From positions 49,099,682 to 49,163,681 of the forward strand of contig NC_088300.1 in assembly GCF_032854445.1 (NCBI RefSeq): a DNA stretch of 64,000 bases, given 5' to 3'. Below, piece after piece: positions 10,734-23,166 of this stretch. A model generated the notes under the pieces. That model was not told the DNA's origin. It saw only the letters and a program-made list of their open reading frames with translations, and searched no databases. The position numbers and the translations under genes were made by a program. Source of the DNA: Liolophura sinensis (lineage: Eukaryota > Mollusca > Polyplacophora > Chitonida > Chitonidae). Position 1 is the first letter of the stretch, and each line of letters opens with the position of its first letter.

Positions 10734-12541
10734 TTTGGTCATTCAAAGCTCAATTGCTTTGAGCAAGTGATATACTCAAGTAGTTTTAAAATGTTTACAT
10801 TATTGTCATCTCATAAGTTGTTCTGAATTCTCTAGTAAAACAGTGTAATCAAGTTTCACCAGTCATGCCATATGCGTTGTGGCTTTCCTAACACAAGTGC
10901 GACTTTGTCATACGAATTCTTTAGCTCATGCCCATTTCACCTTCCTTATGATAATGCGTACTGTTTTTCCAGTGTATTGTGCTCCTTGTGCATTCTGTTA
11001 CCGGTATCCAATATATGTACTATTTTCCCAGTGTATGAACAGTTTAGTCACATTCAGTTTTACCTGTCATATATTAAATACCGTACACATTTTATTTTTC
11101 CAGTGTACAACATTTAGTGATGTGCCTCCCATAGCTTGAGTTTATTTTACATACCAAATGATATACATGTTGATTTTTTTCTTCTTAAACCAGTGAACAG
11201 TATTCCGTGATACAAATTCTTTAGCCCCAATGAATTTTACAGGTTATACATTTCATATTTCCAGTGTTCGGTGATGAGAATTCTGCAGCTCTGGTTCATT
11301 TCCTGTTCATCCCTAGATCACCTATCCCTTGTCTTCGTGAGGCTCAGGGCTCCGATGAACAGGTAATACACATAATACTGTCAGTAACATCTATATATCT
11401 ATAAATATTCACTTTAATTTCATAATTTACTGGAAATATTTTTGAGACTCCGTACAGTTAACTTCTATTATGATGTGCAATCCATACATGTTCTAGCGTA
11501 CAGATAAGCTTTAAAGATTGCCACTGGTCGGTGTAAATTAATTACTGGTCGGTGTAAATTAATTATTGTTTAAGATAAAATTATAAAGAAATACATGAAG
11601 ACTTATAATGACGTGTTAAATGGATGCCTGTCTGTGTGTCTGTCAGTTTTGTTTGGAATGCACCAGCCATTATGCACTAGGCCCTACCATTTTGATATGA
11701 TTGTCGTGAAATTGTTATGAGAATGTTTTTTTCCGTTAACATATTTATGGATTAAAACTGCATATTTGTGGAAGGCCCATTGAGATATGCAGTATAACAC
11801 AAAGGTTTAAAAAAAATCATTATATGCCCACTGCTATAAGGTGTTGTATCGAAAAGAAGAAAATATCCATGATATATGTTTAAAATTTATTACATTTATT
11901 GGGTTATTACTCTGTAAGTTATTAAGATATAGGCCCATATATGTGTGCGTGCGTGGTGTAAATCGGAAACCTCATTATAGACCGCACTCTTGAATAGTAC
12001 GTGTAGTTTATGCCATTTTTAAAAGAAATCCTCTAATATATATTTGGCTATATTGCACACTTATTATTATTCATGTAACTGAAACCCGATATTTAAGAAA
12101 CGGGCATCAGTTGCTATAGGCCTACATCTTTGTGCTACAAGTGGCTTAATTCTGTAGGCTGGCCAATTTATTTGGGGAATTCGCGATTAAAACAAGACAT
12201 AATACAGATTGAAAGTGCGTGTACTGAATTATAAACAGAAATCAAAAAAGTAAATCAGCCAAATTCGAGTCATTGTATGTATTCATAATGAAATTTAAGG
12301 AAAACAGACACAGTTTAACTGCATGCTCTAAATATATGTAAATATATATATCTATATTTGTATTACAATATCTCCAGGAGAAGCACAGTTCAGTTTTATG
12401 TACTGTAAATAAAAATAATATACGTGGAATAAATTTTCATTTCTCAAGCGACATGACATAACAAAAGCACCCTTTCACAGTTAAGCAAAGCATACTATAT
12501 CATCTGACTAAAGTACGTAAAGACATGTACAACATGATATA

Positions 12542-12550
<9 letters not shown>

Positions 12551-12625
<75 letters not shown>
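12551..12625. repeat. (AT)n microsatellite
   Basis: About 37 uninterrupted AT units preceded by GTGTGTGT. Length is likely polymorphic. Confidence 0.97.
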
Positions 12626-12626
<1 letters not shown>

Positions 12627-13901
12627 GTACCAGCATATATACGCCGACACATATACATGTATAAAAACAACTTCTTGTATTGGATTATTGGATAATTCCC
12701 TCAAGCTAGCAGGATATCTAGAATTCATCAACCGGGATGCCCTCACATTGCTTTTAAAAATTAGCTAGTATATGGTTTGGGAACAGAATGTTGCCTCATG
12801 CGGCAATTATGGTAACCCTAAAGACATGAAAATTCCCATGACACAGGAATGAATGTTAGTTGCCATAATCCATGTATATACTGTAGAGTTATGAATGAAT
12901 AGTTACGTCTTAAAAACCACAGTATTGCAGCCTTATCGTGGTGATTTAGCTTTATGAAAATAGTTCAATGATACCACACAAAGCACTACAAACAATCGAC
13001 TGTTTGGCAAAAGGCAATGACCAGTCTTTTTGTGAACTTTGCACCGATACCACCCTTGGTAACAAGAAAACGTGCAAAAATATGCAACGGACAGTTTTTT
13101 TCCCTATTAATTGTTACTCTCAATTAACTCACATTTAGTTCTTCAAGTAAATTAGTGGAAATTGGCCGATATATTGACGGAAGACAAGTGGTCTTCAAGG
13201 AACGTTTTAGACGCTTATTGTCACCAAGGCCACACAAGCAGTGAGAGCGTCTGATCATACATGCACAGTCACTTCATTGTAAATTTTAGGTAGATCTATA
13301 CGCAGCGACTTTCAGGAGAGAAACACAGTTTGTGGCTTACTTCAAAATTGCGTACATTACAAGCTTACAGAGCTTCTCTGAAACATCTCCCTCTGGTTAC
13401 ACGGCCATAGTCATGCCTTGTTTATTATTCAGTATAAATTCATTTATTCATTTATTTATTGTTGTTTAGGGGGGTTAACTATTATGGGTGGAGGGATAAT
13501 GCTGAACTAAGCATGCCCGAGGCCTGGTCCTTTTGCACTGTTTTAATGAGACCGTACCTTAAATGTGATGACAACACAGCATTTTGAGTAATTCTAGACC
13601 CGTGACGTCTAATAAATTGCAAATAACATCACTGCAGATTTTTTTACCTAATTCTGCTTAAGAAAAAGAGCTGGGGGCGTGTAAATTGCTACTTTTTATG
13701 AATTTACATGAAGAATTAGAATAAAACCCTGTCTGAGGTCAATTGACAAGAGGCCGTATTTCACCGGTTACGTGTGATTATTTGCCAGCTATCACACTGT
13801 CGTCCCTGCTCTCGTCTTCTACGTCTTAATTATATAACATAATATGTGTATAAAGGCATAGTAATCGAACACACAGATGTATTAAGCTTGCTTTTTCTTC
13901 A

Positions 13902-14032
13902 TCACGGTATCTTCCGTAGCACCCTGGACTTGACTTCCGGTTTCGTCGAGGATATGGTGACCGAATTGTCGAGAGTCTTCCTCAGCTGTGCTGTCAGTTC
14001 ACCGTCATGGTGTACTCTGACCCAAGACTGGC
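13902..14032 (-). CDS. TYMP: TYMP exon 8 (stop codon)
   Basis: 131 nt after TTTCTTACAG. Reads [20 protein letters not shown], matching the '-LRVHRDG-' C-terminus of animal enzymes, and ends LRKIP then TGA at 13,904-13,902. The polyadenylation site was not identified. Confidence 0.88.
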
Positions 14033-17000
14033 CTGTAAGAAAAGAAAACACAAATATATACCGGTACCCAGTGGTATGAAGTTACATCTGCCTTAGAATA
14101 TTCATACAAATATCATGTTAATTGCATATATAGCGTTTATGTTTCATTTCAAAATAGCTTTATCGCTCTTAAAATATTCGGAGAAACGATTAAGAAAATC
14201 AAACAATGTTAGATTTGCCTCTGGAAAACCGTTGCGACCATCCCTTCGTCACACAGTCAAGCAGCATGACAACTTGACAATGCAACATTTTCGTCGCTCT
14301 GTAACTTCATCGTTATTTGCATAACGATGCAAATAAAAAAATATAAATAAATAAAATAGCTGGTGTCAATCTGAATGCAGAAAAGCAGAGAGAACAACGC
14401 GCCAATATAACTTGAAATATATAGGAGACGAAGCTGACCGCAATGGGTTTTCATAGTTCCATATATTTTGATTGCTAAACTTCGCATTTAACCAATGGGT
14501 TTGCAGGACATCACTTCTTCAGAATATTTATTTTGGCATAAAGTAAATATATAGAGTATGTTTATAGACGGTTAAATGTTGAAAGGGATAATAAAATTAG
14601 CCCTCGTTATGAACAGCAATTACATGTAGTTTAATAAAAGACCCCGGACATAAGCTCAGCTTCAAGTGATAATTTGTTCACGGGGAGTAATGAAAAACTG
14701 ATAACTATATTCAAATATGAGCAAGGTTCTTTCCAATACCTAAGACTACAGGTTGTACATGCTAAACCTGGCTAACGCCGTTTAAGAGATAGTGTTTAAA
14801 ACACAATGGAGACACAAATCCAACGACCTTGAGAAAAATAGGTCGAGGTCAGTGAAAACAATAAGGTTCTTCTACATGACTGGATGCGCAGAAGGTACGA
14901 GTTTGTTGAAAATTATTAAAAATAGTTGAAGAAATATCGTGTTTACAGATTTGTCACAAAACAACGTATATGAAACCAATGGCCTTGGCAGAAAAGGTCA
15001 AGGTCACCAAAAATGATCAGGATTTTTCCCAGTGCTTATAAGTTTACATATGATATTAGTTTGATAAACCCTGCAACCACATTGTTCAAGAGATAGAGTA
15101 TTGACAAGGATACGGATAGATAGAAGGACGGACGGACGGACGGACAGACTAACGTCGACCCCTATGACAATACCCGATAAAACTAATACTGAAAGAATAG
15201 CAATAAGCATTGCATGGGATAACTTTTGCTTCTAATGCTCACGTCCTAGCGTTGTGAGTGTATGTTGTTGTTCCAATTCCATTTTTAAAAACTTGCATTT
15301 CTAAGATTGTTCCCAGGTATAACAGAGAGTTTTGACCAACCTGCAGTTATTTATACCCAAGCTCCTCAGAGCGCATGTGCCACTTTCTACGCTCGCTTTA
15401 CAGCACTGCCACCACAAGACAAGCCCGGCCATTGGGTCCTGTGCGACGCACGTAGGATTGTTTATACAGCCTCACCACTAGTACGGAACTGTTTAATCAA
15501 CATTCATAAATAAAATTGTTTCAGGTGTTGGTTAGAATCATGTTGTGCATACCTTAGATGAAGAAAATGCATGTGTACAAGTATTAGTAGAAACAAAGGG
15601 TGAGCCAGAATTGTGTGTTTTATAATAGCGCTTCCTGTCTCATCGCCGTGTCCCCAGTGACTTGGGTGTTGTTCAGGATTTCTGTACAAAATTTGCTGGC
15701 GGTGGCAGTGACGTTAACCGAACGTAGAGAGCGAAGCATGCACTGTAATACCTTGTTCCACTTCCGACCCGACCTCTACCAGCAATTCCAAGCCAACAGC
15801 GTGGTTTAACTGTTGACCCGCCACCATACGTCCGCCACCAAGATCACGTGTCACCAAGGCACAGTTCATGGCGTCCAGCTTTATCACATAACCTTTGTCA
15901 CACACACACAAAATATAATTAGACATGACTGGAATATAATTCATACTTACTACATGTTCTTTATAATTTGCGGATAACCAGCTCTTCAAAAGATACTGGT
16001 AGAGGTACATGCAGTTACTTTGTATGATTGGTCCATAACAATATTGAGTGCATAGCAACGTCCTATTGTACATGAGAAAAACAATTCCCACCTATATTTC
16101 ACCGCAATGATAACGTGTCGTTAAATATATGTACTCTATGTGTATTTATTTATTTGATTGGTGTTTTACGCTGCACTTGAGAATATTTCACTTACACTTT
16201 TACAACGATGGCAACCAGCACAATGGTGGGAAGTAGCTGGGTAAAGCCTGGGGGTAACTCCACGACTATCCGCAGGTTGCTAACAGACCTGACCATACAT
16301 GCATGAGGTAGCTATGCTAACTAATAGAAAATGCTTGAAAATAATCTCACCTTTTGTCGGACATTTAAGTTCTGTTTTGTGTTCAGCCTGACACAATTCC
16401 GATAGAGGATTGACGGATGAACATAATTTCTGCGCAAGCTGGCTGTCAACCCCTTGGGCATTTAACATTTCCTGGAATTTTTTCAGCGCGCGTCCGTCTC
16501 TAACCACAGACTTAATTCGGGCCTTCCCATCCTGTCCTGGTTGAACAAGATCCAGAAGCTCACCACCTGGTATAAATATATCATCGACACAATTACTTTT
16601 TGGTGTTTGTGAATTGTGCATCGATACACTGATTTCTATCTCAAGCTGCTATTTGCCCACCCACCCCCCCAAAAAGGAAAACATCATCTCCAGCATAAAT
16701 TTCATTTAATCCTACATTTATTTTACAACTATAAGGAATACGTAATTTTCAGACCAATAAACTTAAGATGTTCCATACATTTTACAGAAACATTATTCAA
16801 TGAATTTTAAATTCCCTGATATCCAGGTTGCTCTTCATTTGAAACCATCAAGCCCTTAAACAGTCATCGGTTTCCGAGAGGATTCCACTGCAATTCAGCC
16901 TTAAAAAAAACAACATTTTATTTTTTTATAGGTATATGCCAGTATACCTAGTTCGGAGACAATGTCCAGAAGATCAGCTGGTCCCTTATTCTGAAGACAT

Positions 17001-20000
17001 CGAACCGATTCCGCAACCTCGAGGGCGTTGCCAACTGCTCGACCAAGTGGAGCATCCATCTGTGTCACCAAGGCAACGGTGTTAATGCCGAGGCCGATTC
17101 CAGCTGCTACCTGTGGCATGTGACAATTCCGAAACGGTTCATACTTATTGAACTTCATTCAGTTTTCAATTAAACGCCTGACTTAAGCCGTCATAATCTT
17201 GGTATGTTCTAAATCTGCCCTTTACAGATTAAAGGATTATCCAGTCTTGGTCTTGGATGGATCGGTTGATTGGTTGAACGCGGTGCACAAGACTTTTTCA
17301 ATTACATGAATATGATGGTGGTCAGATTTGAGTATATAGGAGGCCGGAGTGCCTAGATCTTCATTTCGGAATAAGAATCAACGTCTATTGTATATGGCTT
17401 ATGGAATTACATTAATTGAAGCAACACTTAAAATATATCTGACCAGTCCGTCGTGTTGTTTTCACGGCTCAAGCCGATATATATTACACCGGTAGCTATT
17501 ATTTTCACGGCTCAGGGCGATATTATACCCATGCTATATACATCACAGAAACAATGTCGAAATCGCGCTTAAACTATGAGTATAAAGATAAAGTCGCAAC
17601 TAAACCGGAGAGAAATGGAGTCTAACCCACGGCCTTATTGGCCGCCGTCGTATATGTGGAATATTTTTAGCACAGCGTACATTCTCTTACCAAACATTTC
17701 GCTAACTTGCTGGCATCCTCTACATTAGAACAAATAGGCCAGGCGCCTTCGCCACACTTCACGTCCATGATCAACGCGTCTATACCCTCAGCAGCTTTCT
17801 TGCAAATAATTGATCCTGAAATATTTTGAAATGTGCAGTAAGTCTAAAATAAAGTGTGCTTTAAAGGTAGGACTTTTAATGCTTATGATTTATTACAATA
17901 ATTTACAATTATTTTTGTCTAATTATTAGGGCAAGAGACAGTTACAGGAGGAATTCTTTCGAAGTTACATGTAAAGCTCTTGGATAAAGCCAGTACAAAG
18001 CTGTACTGGTATATTTAATATATATTTTTACATTACATTCAATACATGCATACACACACATTCCTTTCTGGGAAAATTCCCTACTTTTTCTAGAGTCAAT
18101 ACATGCATACACATTCCTTTCTAGGAAACTTGCCTATTTTTCCTTGAGTCAATGCATGTATACACACACACATTCCTTTCTGGGAAAATTCCCTACTTTA
18201 CCTAAAGTCAATACATGTATACACACGTATTCTTTTCTGGGAAAATTGCCTATTTGTCCTAGAATCAATCAAGAACAATGTTTAAAGCTCAACCGTTATA
18301 TTCATATATCAAGGACGGTTATTGTCCCGTTAAAAGAGGTATATCTATGGCTGATGGTGATTGTCATGTTTATAAAGTATCACCAGTCTTCTACTGTCAA
18401 CAGTCACATTTCAGGAGGCATGCATGCACCTGTGATATATCACTGACCGCGATTGTAACTGTGACTGTCACGTTTAAGGAGGTGCATATACCTGTGACCA
18501 GGGATATGTCGTCGACTGTTGCTGTCACGTCTCTGCACGCATACATCCTCTTATCCGCCGGTGCTATATTAGCTGTCTGACCAGCGATGACACAGCCTAC
18601 ATGGTGTAAGGCCGACTCTATCTGCTCTTTGCTAAGAGAAACATTGTACCCTGGTACAGACTCGAGTTTGTCCAAAGTTCCGCCAGTGTGTCCAAGTCCC
18701 CGGCCTGATATCATTGGAACCTTCAAACACAGATAACAGCGAGAGTTCATGTGGTTTCAAAACCTTGTAATAATATCTTCCTATCCATATTTAAAAAGAA
18801 TTCTGAAAGTACTGCTTTTTGCAATATCGGCTTGAGCCGTGAACATAATAGCTTTATCGGTACAATACTGGTCTGAGTAATGAAAATAATAGCCGCGGGT
18901 ATAATATCGCCCTGAGCCGTGAAAATAATAGGTATATGGGTATAATATCGGCCTGAGCCATGAAAATAATAGCTACTGGTATAATATCGGACTGAGTCAT
19001 GAAAATAATAGCTACTGGTATAATATCGGACTGAGTCATGAAAATAAAAGCTACTGGTATAATTTCGGCCTGAGCCATGAAAATAATAGCTACCGGTATA
19101 ATATCGCCCTGAGCCGTGAAAATAATAGCTACCGGTGTAATATATATCGGCTTGAGCCGTGAAAATAATACCTACCGGTGTAATATATATCGGCTTGAGC
19201 CGTGAAAATAATACCTACCGGTGTAATATATAATGGCATGAGCCTTGAAAATAATAGCCACTGGTGTAATATCGGCTTGAGCCCTGGAATTAATAGCTAC
19301 CACTGTAATATCGGCCTGAGCCGTGAAAATAATAGCTACTGGTATAATATCGGCTTGATCTGTGAAAATAATAGCGACCGGTGTAATGTCGGCTTGAGTT
19401 ATTAAAATCCTATATAATTTCCCGCGAGACAAAAAGTAAATATAATTGTTCGCATAGGCGTGGCTCAGTGGATCAAGAAAAAATATCGTCCTGGTCGTTC
19501 AACACGGCACATACTATCACCTGACAATATATACATATACATGTATATTATGTAGTACAATGGCGTGAGCTCGAATGCGTAATTGGACATTTTCGTTTTG
19601 ATAATAATCCAGACACACATATAATTTCATTTTGGAGTCAGAATAAATATTTTGTAGTTGAACAATTTAACAAAGCACTTTTCACTTAAGATATGATAAC
19701 GGAACCCATGATATATCAAAAATAAAAAATTTTATGATTATTCCGACATTTTTAAACTCGTTCTCTGAGGGAAAACGGGGATTGTATTAATCCGACGAAT
19801 GAATCCATTCCTCCTGAAGAATTAATCCGTTCCTGATTACGGATTATTCCGTTCGCCAGTAGGGATTGATCCGATCCTTATTACGGTTAAATTCGTTGTC
19901 ATGAACAGATTAATCATTTGGTTCAACGAAAATACATTCCTACGTTACGCAGAAACCGAATTTTAGTGGAATAACGAAAGATTATTAGGGTACCCATATA

Positions 20001-23000
20001 TCCAACAACACTATAGTGAGTGAGTGCTTGGGGTTTTACGTCATACTCAACAATTTTTCAGTCATATGACGACGAAGGAATCATTAGGGTGCATGCACGT
20101 GTAATGTGCCTCCTTGTTACAGGACGGATTTCCACCGCTCTTTTATTTAGTGCTGCATCACTGAGACGACTTACCGAAGGCAAGTAAGCCGCCCCGCCCG
20201 AGCCATTATACTGATACGGGTCAACCAGTCGTTGCACTATCCCCTTCATGCTGAACGCCAAGCGAGGAAGTTACAACTTCCTCTTTTAAAGTCTTAGGTG
20301 TGACTCGACCAAGGATTGATCCTGGATCTACCGGTCCCGCAACAACACTATAGCTGAACCCATAAGTAATACAAGGCAGCATATCATCTAACTCGCTGTG
20401 TGATCATATATCGTATCACACCAATATATTTGCGTTATCATGTTACATGTACCAACCTTCATTCCACACGCGGCCAAGGCTGGGGCCAGAACGAGGCTGA
20501 CCTTATCCCCAACTCCCCCAGTGCTGTGCTTGTCCACTACTTTTCCTTTCCACTCCTGTGGCCAACTAAGCACTTCCCCGGAGTCACGCATGGCCTTCGT
20601 TAGCACCGTCGTCTCACGGTCGTTCATCTTTTTCAGATAAATAGCCATTAGCATGGCACCTGTGTATAGAGTTTATGATAATTATATCATGCCCATGATT
20701 AATTAGTTCCACAGATGCTAGTGGTTTCTCCCAGGCTCTGCCCGTCTTCCTCCCTCCATAATGCTGGCCGCCGTTGTGTAAAAGGTATATTCGCGGGTAC
20801 GGCACAAAACACCAATCAAATAAATAAAATAAATAATTAGTACCATATAGTTATTTTCAAGACTACTTATTCAAATTTAATAAAAATTACAATCGAAATT
20901 AATCAACAAATATGACTAAAATTCTTATGAGCCAATCTACAACATGAGAAGCCACTATACATGTACGGTTTGCTTTTGGATTGTTTCTGGTGTGCTTGAG
21001 GAATGCTCAAAGAAACGCTTAAGGAATGCTCCAGCTATATACATGTATCTGGTTATTATTATCGATTATTAAACGATACAAGATATTTAATATTTATAGG
21101 AGACCTGCGTGGCCCAGGTGGTTAGAGTGCCAGCGCGGCGCAATGACCGAGAAGCATCTCACCAATGTGGCCGATTTGAGTTCAAGTCCAGCTCACACTG
21201 GCTTCCTCTCCGAACGTTGGTTTCCCTTAGGCTGTGTCCGGTTTCCTCCAACCATTATGCTGGCCGTTGTCGTATAAGTGAGATATTCTTGAGTACGGCG
21301 TAAAGCGCCTGTCCAGTCAAAAAATAAATAAATAAATAAATAAAGTTAACATTTATAAATGTCGAAAACAACACTTATAGTCCATTTCTTTTAGAGAGTC
21401 GCCTATATTCAGCTGTCTATGAAATCAGTCATACTCGCTACCAAAACTGCCTTTAGCCAGTGTTTCTGTACTGTCTCTGCAAATATACTACATGGCTTTA
21501 AATTTTAACACCCATCTCTAAATTCACACCGCCGTAAGATCATATACTGCAAGAGATTCATTTATTTTTTCATTTATAAAGGTTATATCATACTAAAACG
21601 TGTAAACAATTTCAAATATAGCAGTGTTAGTAACAGGATTTACAGTCGATAGCAGTTTAGGTGTCGCCCTTGTCAAAATACGTTGAACTCGGCCCAACTT
21701 TCAGCATGCCACTGGTTTCTGAATAATTATGACGTCAGCCGAGGCAATGGGTTTCTTGCTGTCGAAACCGAGCTTATGGACTTTTATTTATTTATTTATT
21801 TATTTATTTATTTGATTGGTGTTTTACGCCGTACTGAAGAATATTTCACTTATACGACGGCGGCCAGCATTATGGTGAGAGGAAACCGGGCAGAGCCCGG
21901 ACGAAACCCACGACACTTCGATTTTAAAAAGTAGGCAAACTTATTAGGGAAAACAAGATAAGGAATAGTCTCAAGGAACAAAGCAGGTTGGGTTTACTTG
22001 AGATTTTGTTTACGTATGTAAGTCTTGAAAAAAAAAAGGTGAGGGGAGAGGGATAATTTCAGTTAGCCTCTGTGTGTGTGTGCGTGTGTGTCATCGCGAC
22101 TTGAGTAACACTGTTTCATGCACCTTATACCTTGACCCATATTTAACTTGCAGTACAAGTAAAACGCGATAGTGCTGTCTTTACTCCTAAGGTTGTCTGT
22201 TATATATATATAATTATATATATATTTATAGGCCTAATTAAGTAAGAAGATTTTTTGGAACTATAGCTATTATACATGCATGTATTCATGTGTATGCACA
22301 ATGGCAATAGAACTATCCTTTGTAAGCCTAATTAAGTAAGAAGATGCGTCGTAATACGATGGAAATAAAGTTAAAATGAAAGCTAAGGGAGAATGCACTT
22401 ACATATAAATCAACTAAAAGTTAAAAGAAGAGGTTATATACCTGTATTTATTTTTTCTTCAGCTGGTACATGTATTTTATTTTATTTTATTTATTTGATT
22501 AATGTTTTACGCCGTACTCAAGAATGTTTCACTTGTACGACGGCGGCCAGCATTATGGTGGGGGGAAAGAGTTGGTACATGTACATGTAAGACATAACCA
22601 GATTTTCGCTACATGCTGGGTATGAATCAACTCATACAACATCACCACTGACTCTCCTGTCTCTTAACTAAAGCATAATTAAATATTGGTTTCTGCCAAA
22701 AGTATATCAAATCTAATTTTTTCTGAATATAGAATGGTAAAATTTAGCGCTAATTTATAACATGAATTTACTTATATGTTAGTACATGTATATAACGGCT
22801 AATCTGGTTCGGAAATTAATTTTGTTACAGTACATTCCGGATTTAATATCTTTCATGCCCCATATTGTCTTAGCCGGTATATTCATGTACTCACATATAA
22901 GTAAGTTACAATGCAGTTTTATAAATGTAGAAGTTCTCCTCCCTTAAAGTTTACATTCTACATTGGTGTAATAATTCCCTTTGTTTCATTTTATTCCAAC

Positions 23001-23166
23001 GTATATTAACAAGAAATTGGCAGTGAAAATAAAACTTACCAAGCTGACCGTCGTCTACACATTTATTCGGGCCAGGTAGAAGCCCGTTGATAAATGTCCG
23101 TATTTCGTCGTCTTCCAGACACTTTCCATCTCTCTTCTTCTCAATCAGTCGAGGGATGTCAGTCAT
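13902..23166 (-). CDS. TYMP: Thymidine phosphorylase, complete eight-exon gene
   Basis: Phosphorolyses thymidine to thymine and 2-deoxyribose-1-phosphate in cytosolic pyrimidine salvage; normally a homodimer. Eight exons sum to 1335 nt, exactly 444 codons plus stop, close to the roughly 440-residue bacterial enzyme. The N-terminal helical domain starts [15 protein letters not shown]. The phosphate-binding [10 protein letters not shown] is at 86-95. The family signature [16 protein letters not shown] is at 115-130. RDVTATVD begins at 173, GSIICKK is at 187-193, and the C-terminal domain ends LRKIP. His87, Arg173, Ser188 and Lys192 match E. coli His85, Arg171, Ser186 and Lys190 with a constant offset of two. 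All junctions are GT-AG and in phase, so it looks functional. An in-frame upstream Met (23,220) would add a hydrophobic leader if the AG at 23,174-23,175 is not used. Introns 2-4 hold minisatellites. Confidence 0.95.
14805..15180. repeat. Bivalve-type dispersed repeat with GGAC run
   Basis: CGACCTTGAGAAAAATAGGT, GGTCAAGGTCACCAAAAATG, CAAGAGATAGAGTATTGACA, then GGACGGACGGACGGACGGAC and GACCCCTATGACAATACCC. This block order recurs in many bivalve genomes; class unknown. Confidence 0.55.
15752..15892 (-). CDS. TYMP: TYMP exon 7
   Basis: 141 nt between TGACAAAG and GTATTACAG, residues 355-401 plus one base. Contains [20 protein letters not shown] and VEVGSEVEQ. Reading through the donor meets a stop 12 codons later, but the phase-1 junction to exon 8 restores the family C-terminus. 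Confidence 0.88.
16144..16300 (-). repeat. SINE (main family), tail and body, in TYMP intron 6
   Basis: TATTTATTTGATTGGTGTTT start, then a degraded body to CGCAGGTTGCTAACAGACC. Lies 51 bases from the exon 6 donor. Confidence 0.88.
16351..16566 (-). CDS. TYMP: TYMP exon 6
   Basis: 216 nt between TTATACCAG and GTGAGATT, residues 283-354 plus one base. Reads [20 protein letters not shown] and [15 protein letters not shown], matching the helical region before the C-terminal domain. Confidence 0.9.
16948..17110 (-). CDS. TYMP: TYMP exon 5
   Basis: 163 nt between TGCCACAG and GTATACTG, residues 229-282 plus one base. Contains [20 protein letters not shown], the conserved 'MD-PLG--VGNALEV-E' block, and ends LLDIVSEL. 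Confidence 0.92.
17458..17531 (-). repeat. Two inverted units of the 39-nt minisatellite (TYMP intron 4)
   Basis: TTTTCACGGCTCAAGCCGAT and TTTTCACGGCTCAGGGCGAT are reverse complements of the units at 18,822-19,408. Confidence 0.88.
17632..17680 (+). repeat. Short SINE 3' fragment in TYMP intron 4
   Basis: GGCCGCCGTCGTATATGTGG followed by AATATTTTTAGCACAGCGTA; ends ten bases from the exon 4 donor. Confidence 0.65.
17691..17815 (-). CDS. TYMP: TYMP exon 4
   Basis: 125 nt between ATATTTCAG and GTAAGAGA, residues 187-228. Reads [20 protein letters not shown] then CGEGAWP and ends KLAKCL. Carries Ser188 and Lys192. Confidence 0.9.
18038..18268. repeat. Tandem repeat, about 4 units, in TYMP intron 3
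   Basis: Units of 55-60 nt built around CATTCCTTTCTGGGAAAATT and GTCAATACATGCATACAC. Units 1 and 3 resemble each other (CCCTACTTT), as do 2 and 4 (GCCTATTT), so a two-unit higher-order period is likely. Confidence 0.85.
18492..18720 (-). CDS. TYMP: TYMP exon 3 (family signature)
   Basis: 229 nt between GTTTGAAG and GTATATGC, residues 111-186. Begins [20 protein letters not shown], the PROSITE-type thymidine/pyrimidine phosphorylase signature, and ends [15 protein letters not shown] with the substrate-binding Arg173. Confidence 0.93.
18822..19408 (+). repeat. 39-nt minisatellite, about 14-15 units, in TYMP intron 2
   Basis: Repeats of GAGCCGTGAAAATAATAGCT then ACCGGTATAATATCGGCCT with point variation; some units carry an extra ATAT. 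Confidence 0.93.
20011..20345 (-). repeat. Third SINE-like element in TYMP intron 2
   Basis: GTGAGTGAGTGCTTGGGGTT and TTACGTCATACTCAACAATT at one end, and a tRNA-like GACTCGACCAAGGATTGATC segment at the other. The layout (head at right, tail at left) indicates minus orientation. Similar sequences are widespread in molluscs; the family name is not asserted. Confidence 0.55.
20457..20659 (-). CDS. TYMP: TYMP exon 2 (phosphate-binding loop)
   Basis: 203 nt between ACACAG and GTTGGTAC, residues 43-110. Contains [31 protein letters not shown] and ends AACGMK in phase 0. Confidence 0.92.
20719..20836 (+). repeat. SINE 3' part in TYMP intron 1
   Basis: From GTGGTTTCTCCCAGGCTCTG through a diverged 3' body to CACCAATCAAATAAATAAA. 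Confidence 0.85.
21099..21344 (+). repeat. SINE (main family), full length, in TYMP intron 1
   Basis: tRNA-like head GGAGACCTGCGTGGCCCAGG, B box GAGTTCAAGTCC, body and (AAAT)n tail all present. Confidence 0.92.
21784..21913 (-). repeat. SINE 3' part in TYMP intron 1
   Basis: Long (TTTA)n tail, then the reverse complement of the 3' body ending at ACGAAACCCACGAC. Confidence 0.9.
22474..22568 (-). repeat. SINE 3' part in TYMP intron 1
   Basis: Tail plus about 70 nt of 3' body ending at CAGCATTATGGTGGGGGGAA. Confidence 0.88.
23040..23166 (-). CDS. TYMP: TYMP exon 1 (start codon)
   Basis: 127 coding nt from ATG at 23,166 to GTAAGTTT. Reads [31 protein letters not shown] and ends DDGQL plus one base. 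A CCCCAG acceptor seven bases upstream suggests that a 5'UTR exon is spliced on just before the ATG, which supports this start over the Met at 23,220. Confidence 0.87.

Larger units (their letters stand above)
8313..13901. other. Intergenic block between thymidine phosphorylase and prominin A
   Basis: No supported gene. Holds two degraded SINE copies (8821-9029, 10654-10733), a degenerate tandem region (about 10,860-11,320), a 21-nt direct duplication (11,522-11,567), a long AT microsatellite (12,551-12,625) and AT-rich single-copy-looking DNA. The promoter of prominin A should be somewhere here, but no core element stands out. Confidence 0.5.

Noticed and set aside
12495-12768. Tyr/Ile-rich open frames on both strands
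   Set aside because: Translation of the AT microsatellite.
20388-20654. Reading the TYMP exon 2 frame as a stand-alone 88-codon gene
   Set aside because: It continues past the donor into intron sequence; residues up to AACGMK belong to the phosphorylase and splice to exon 3.
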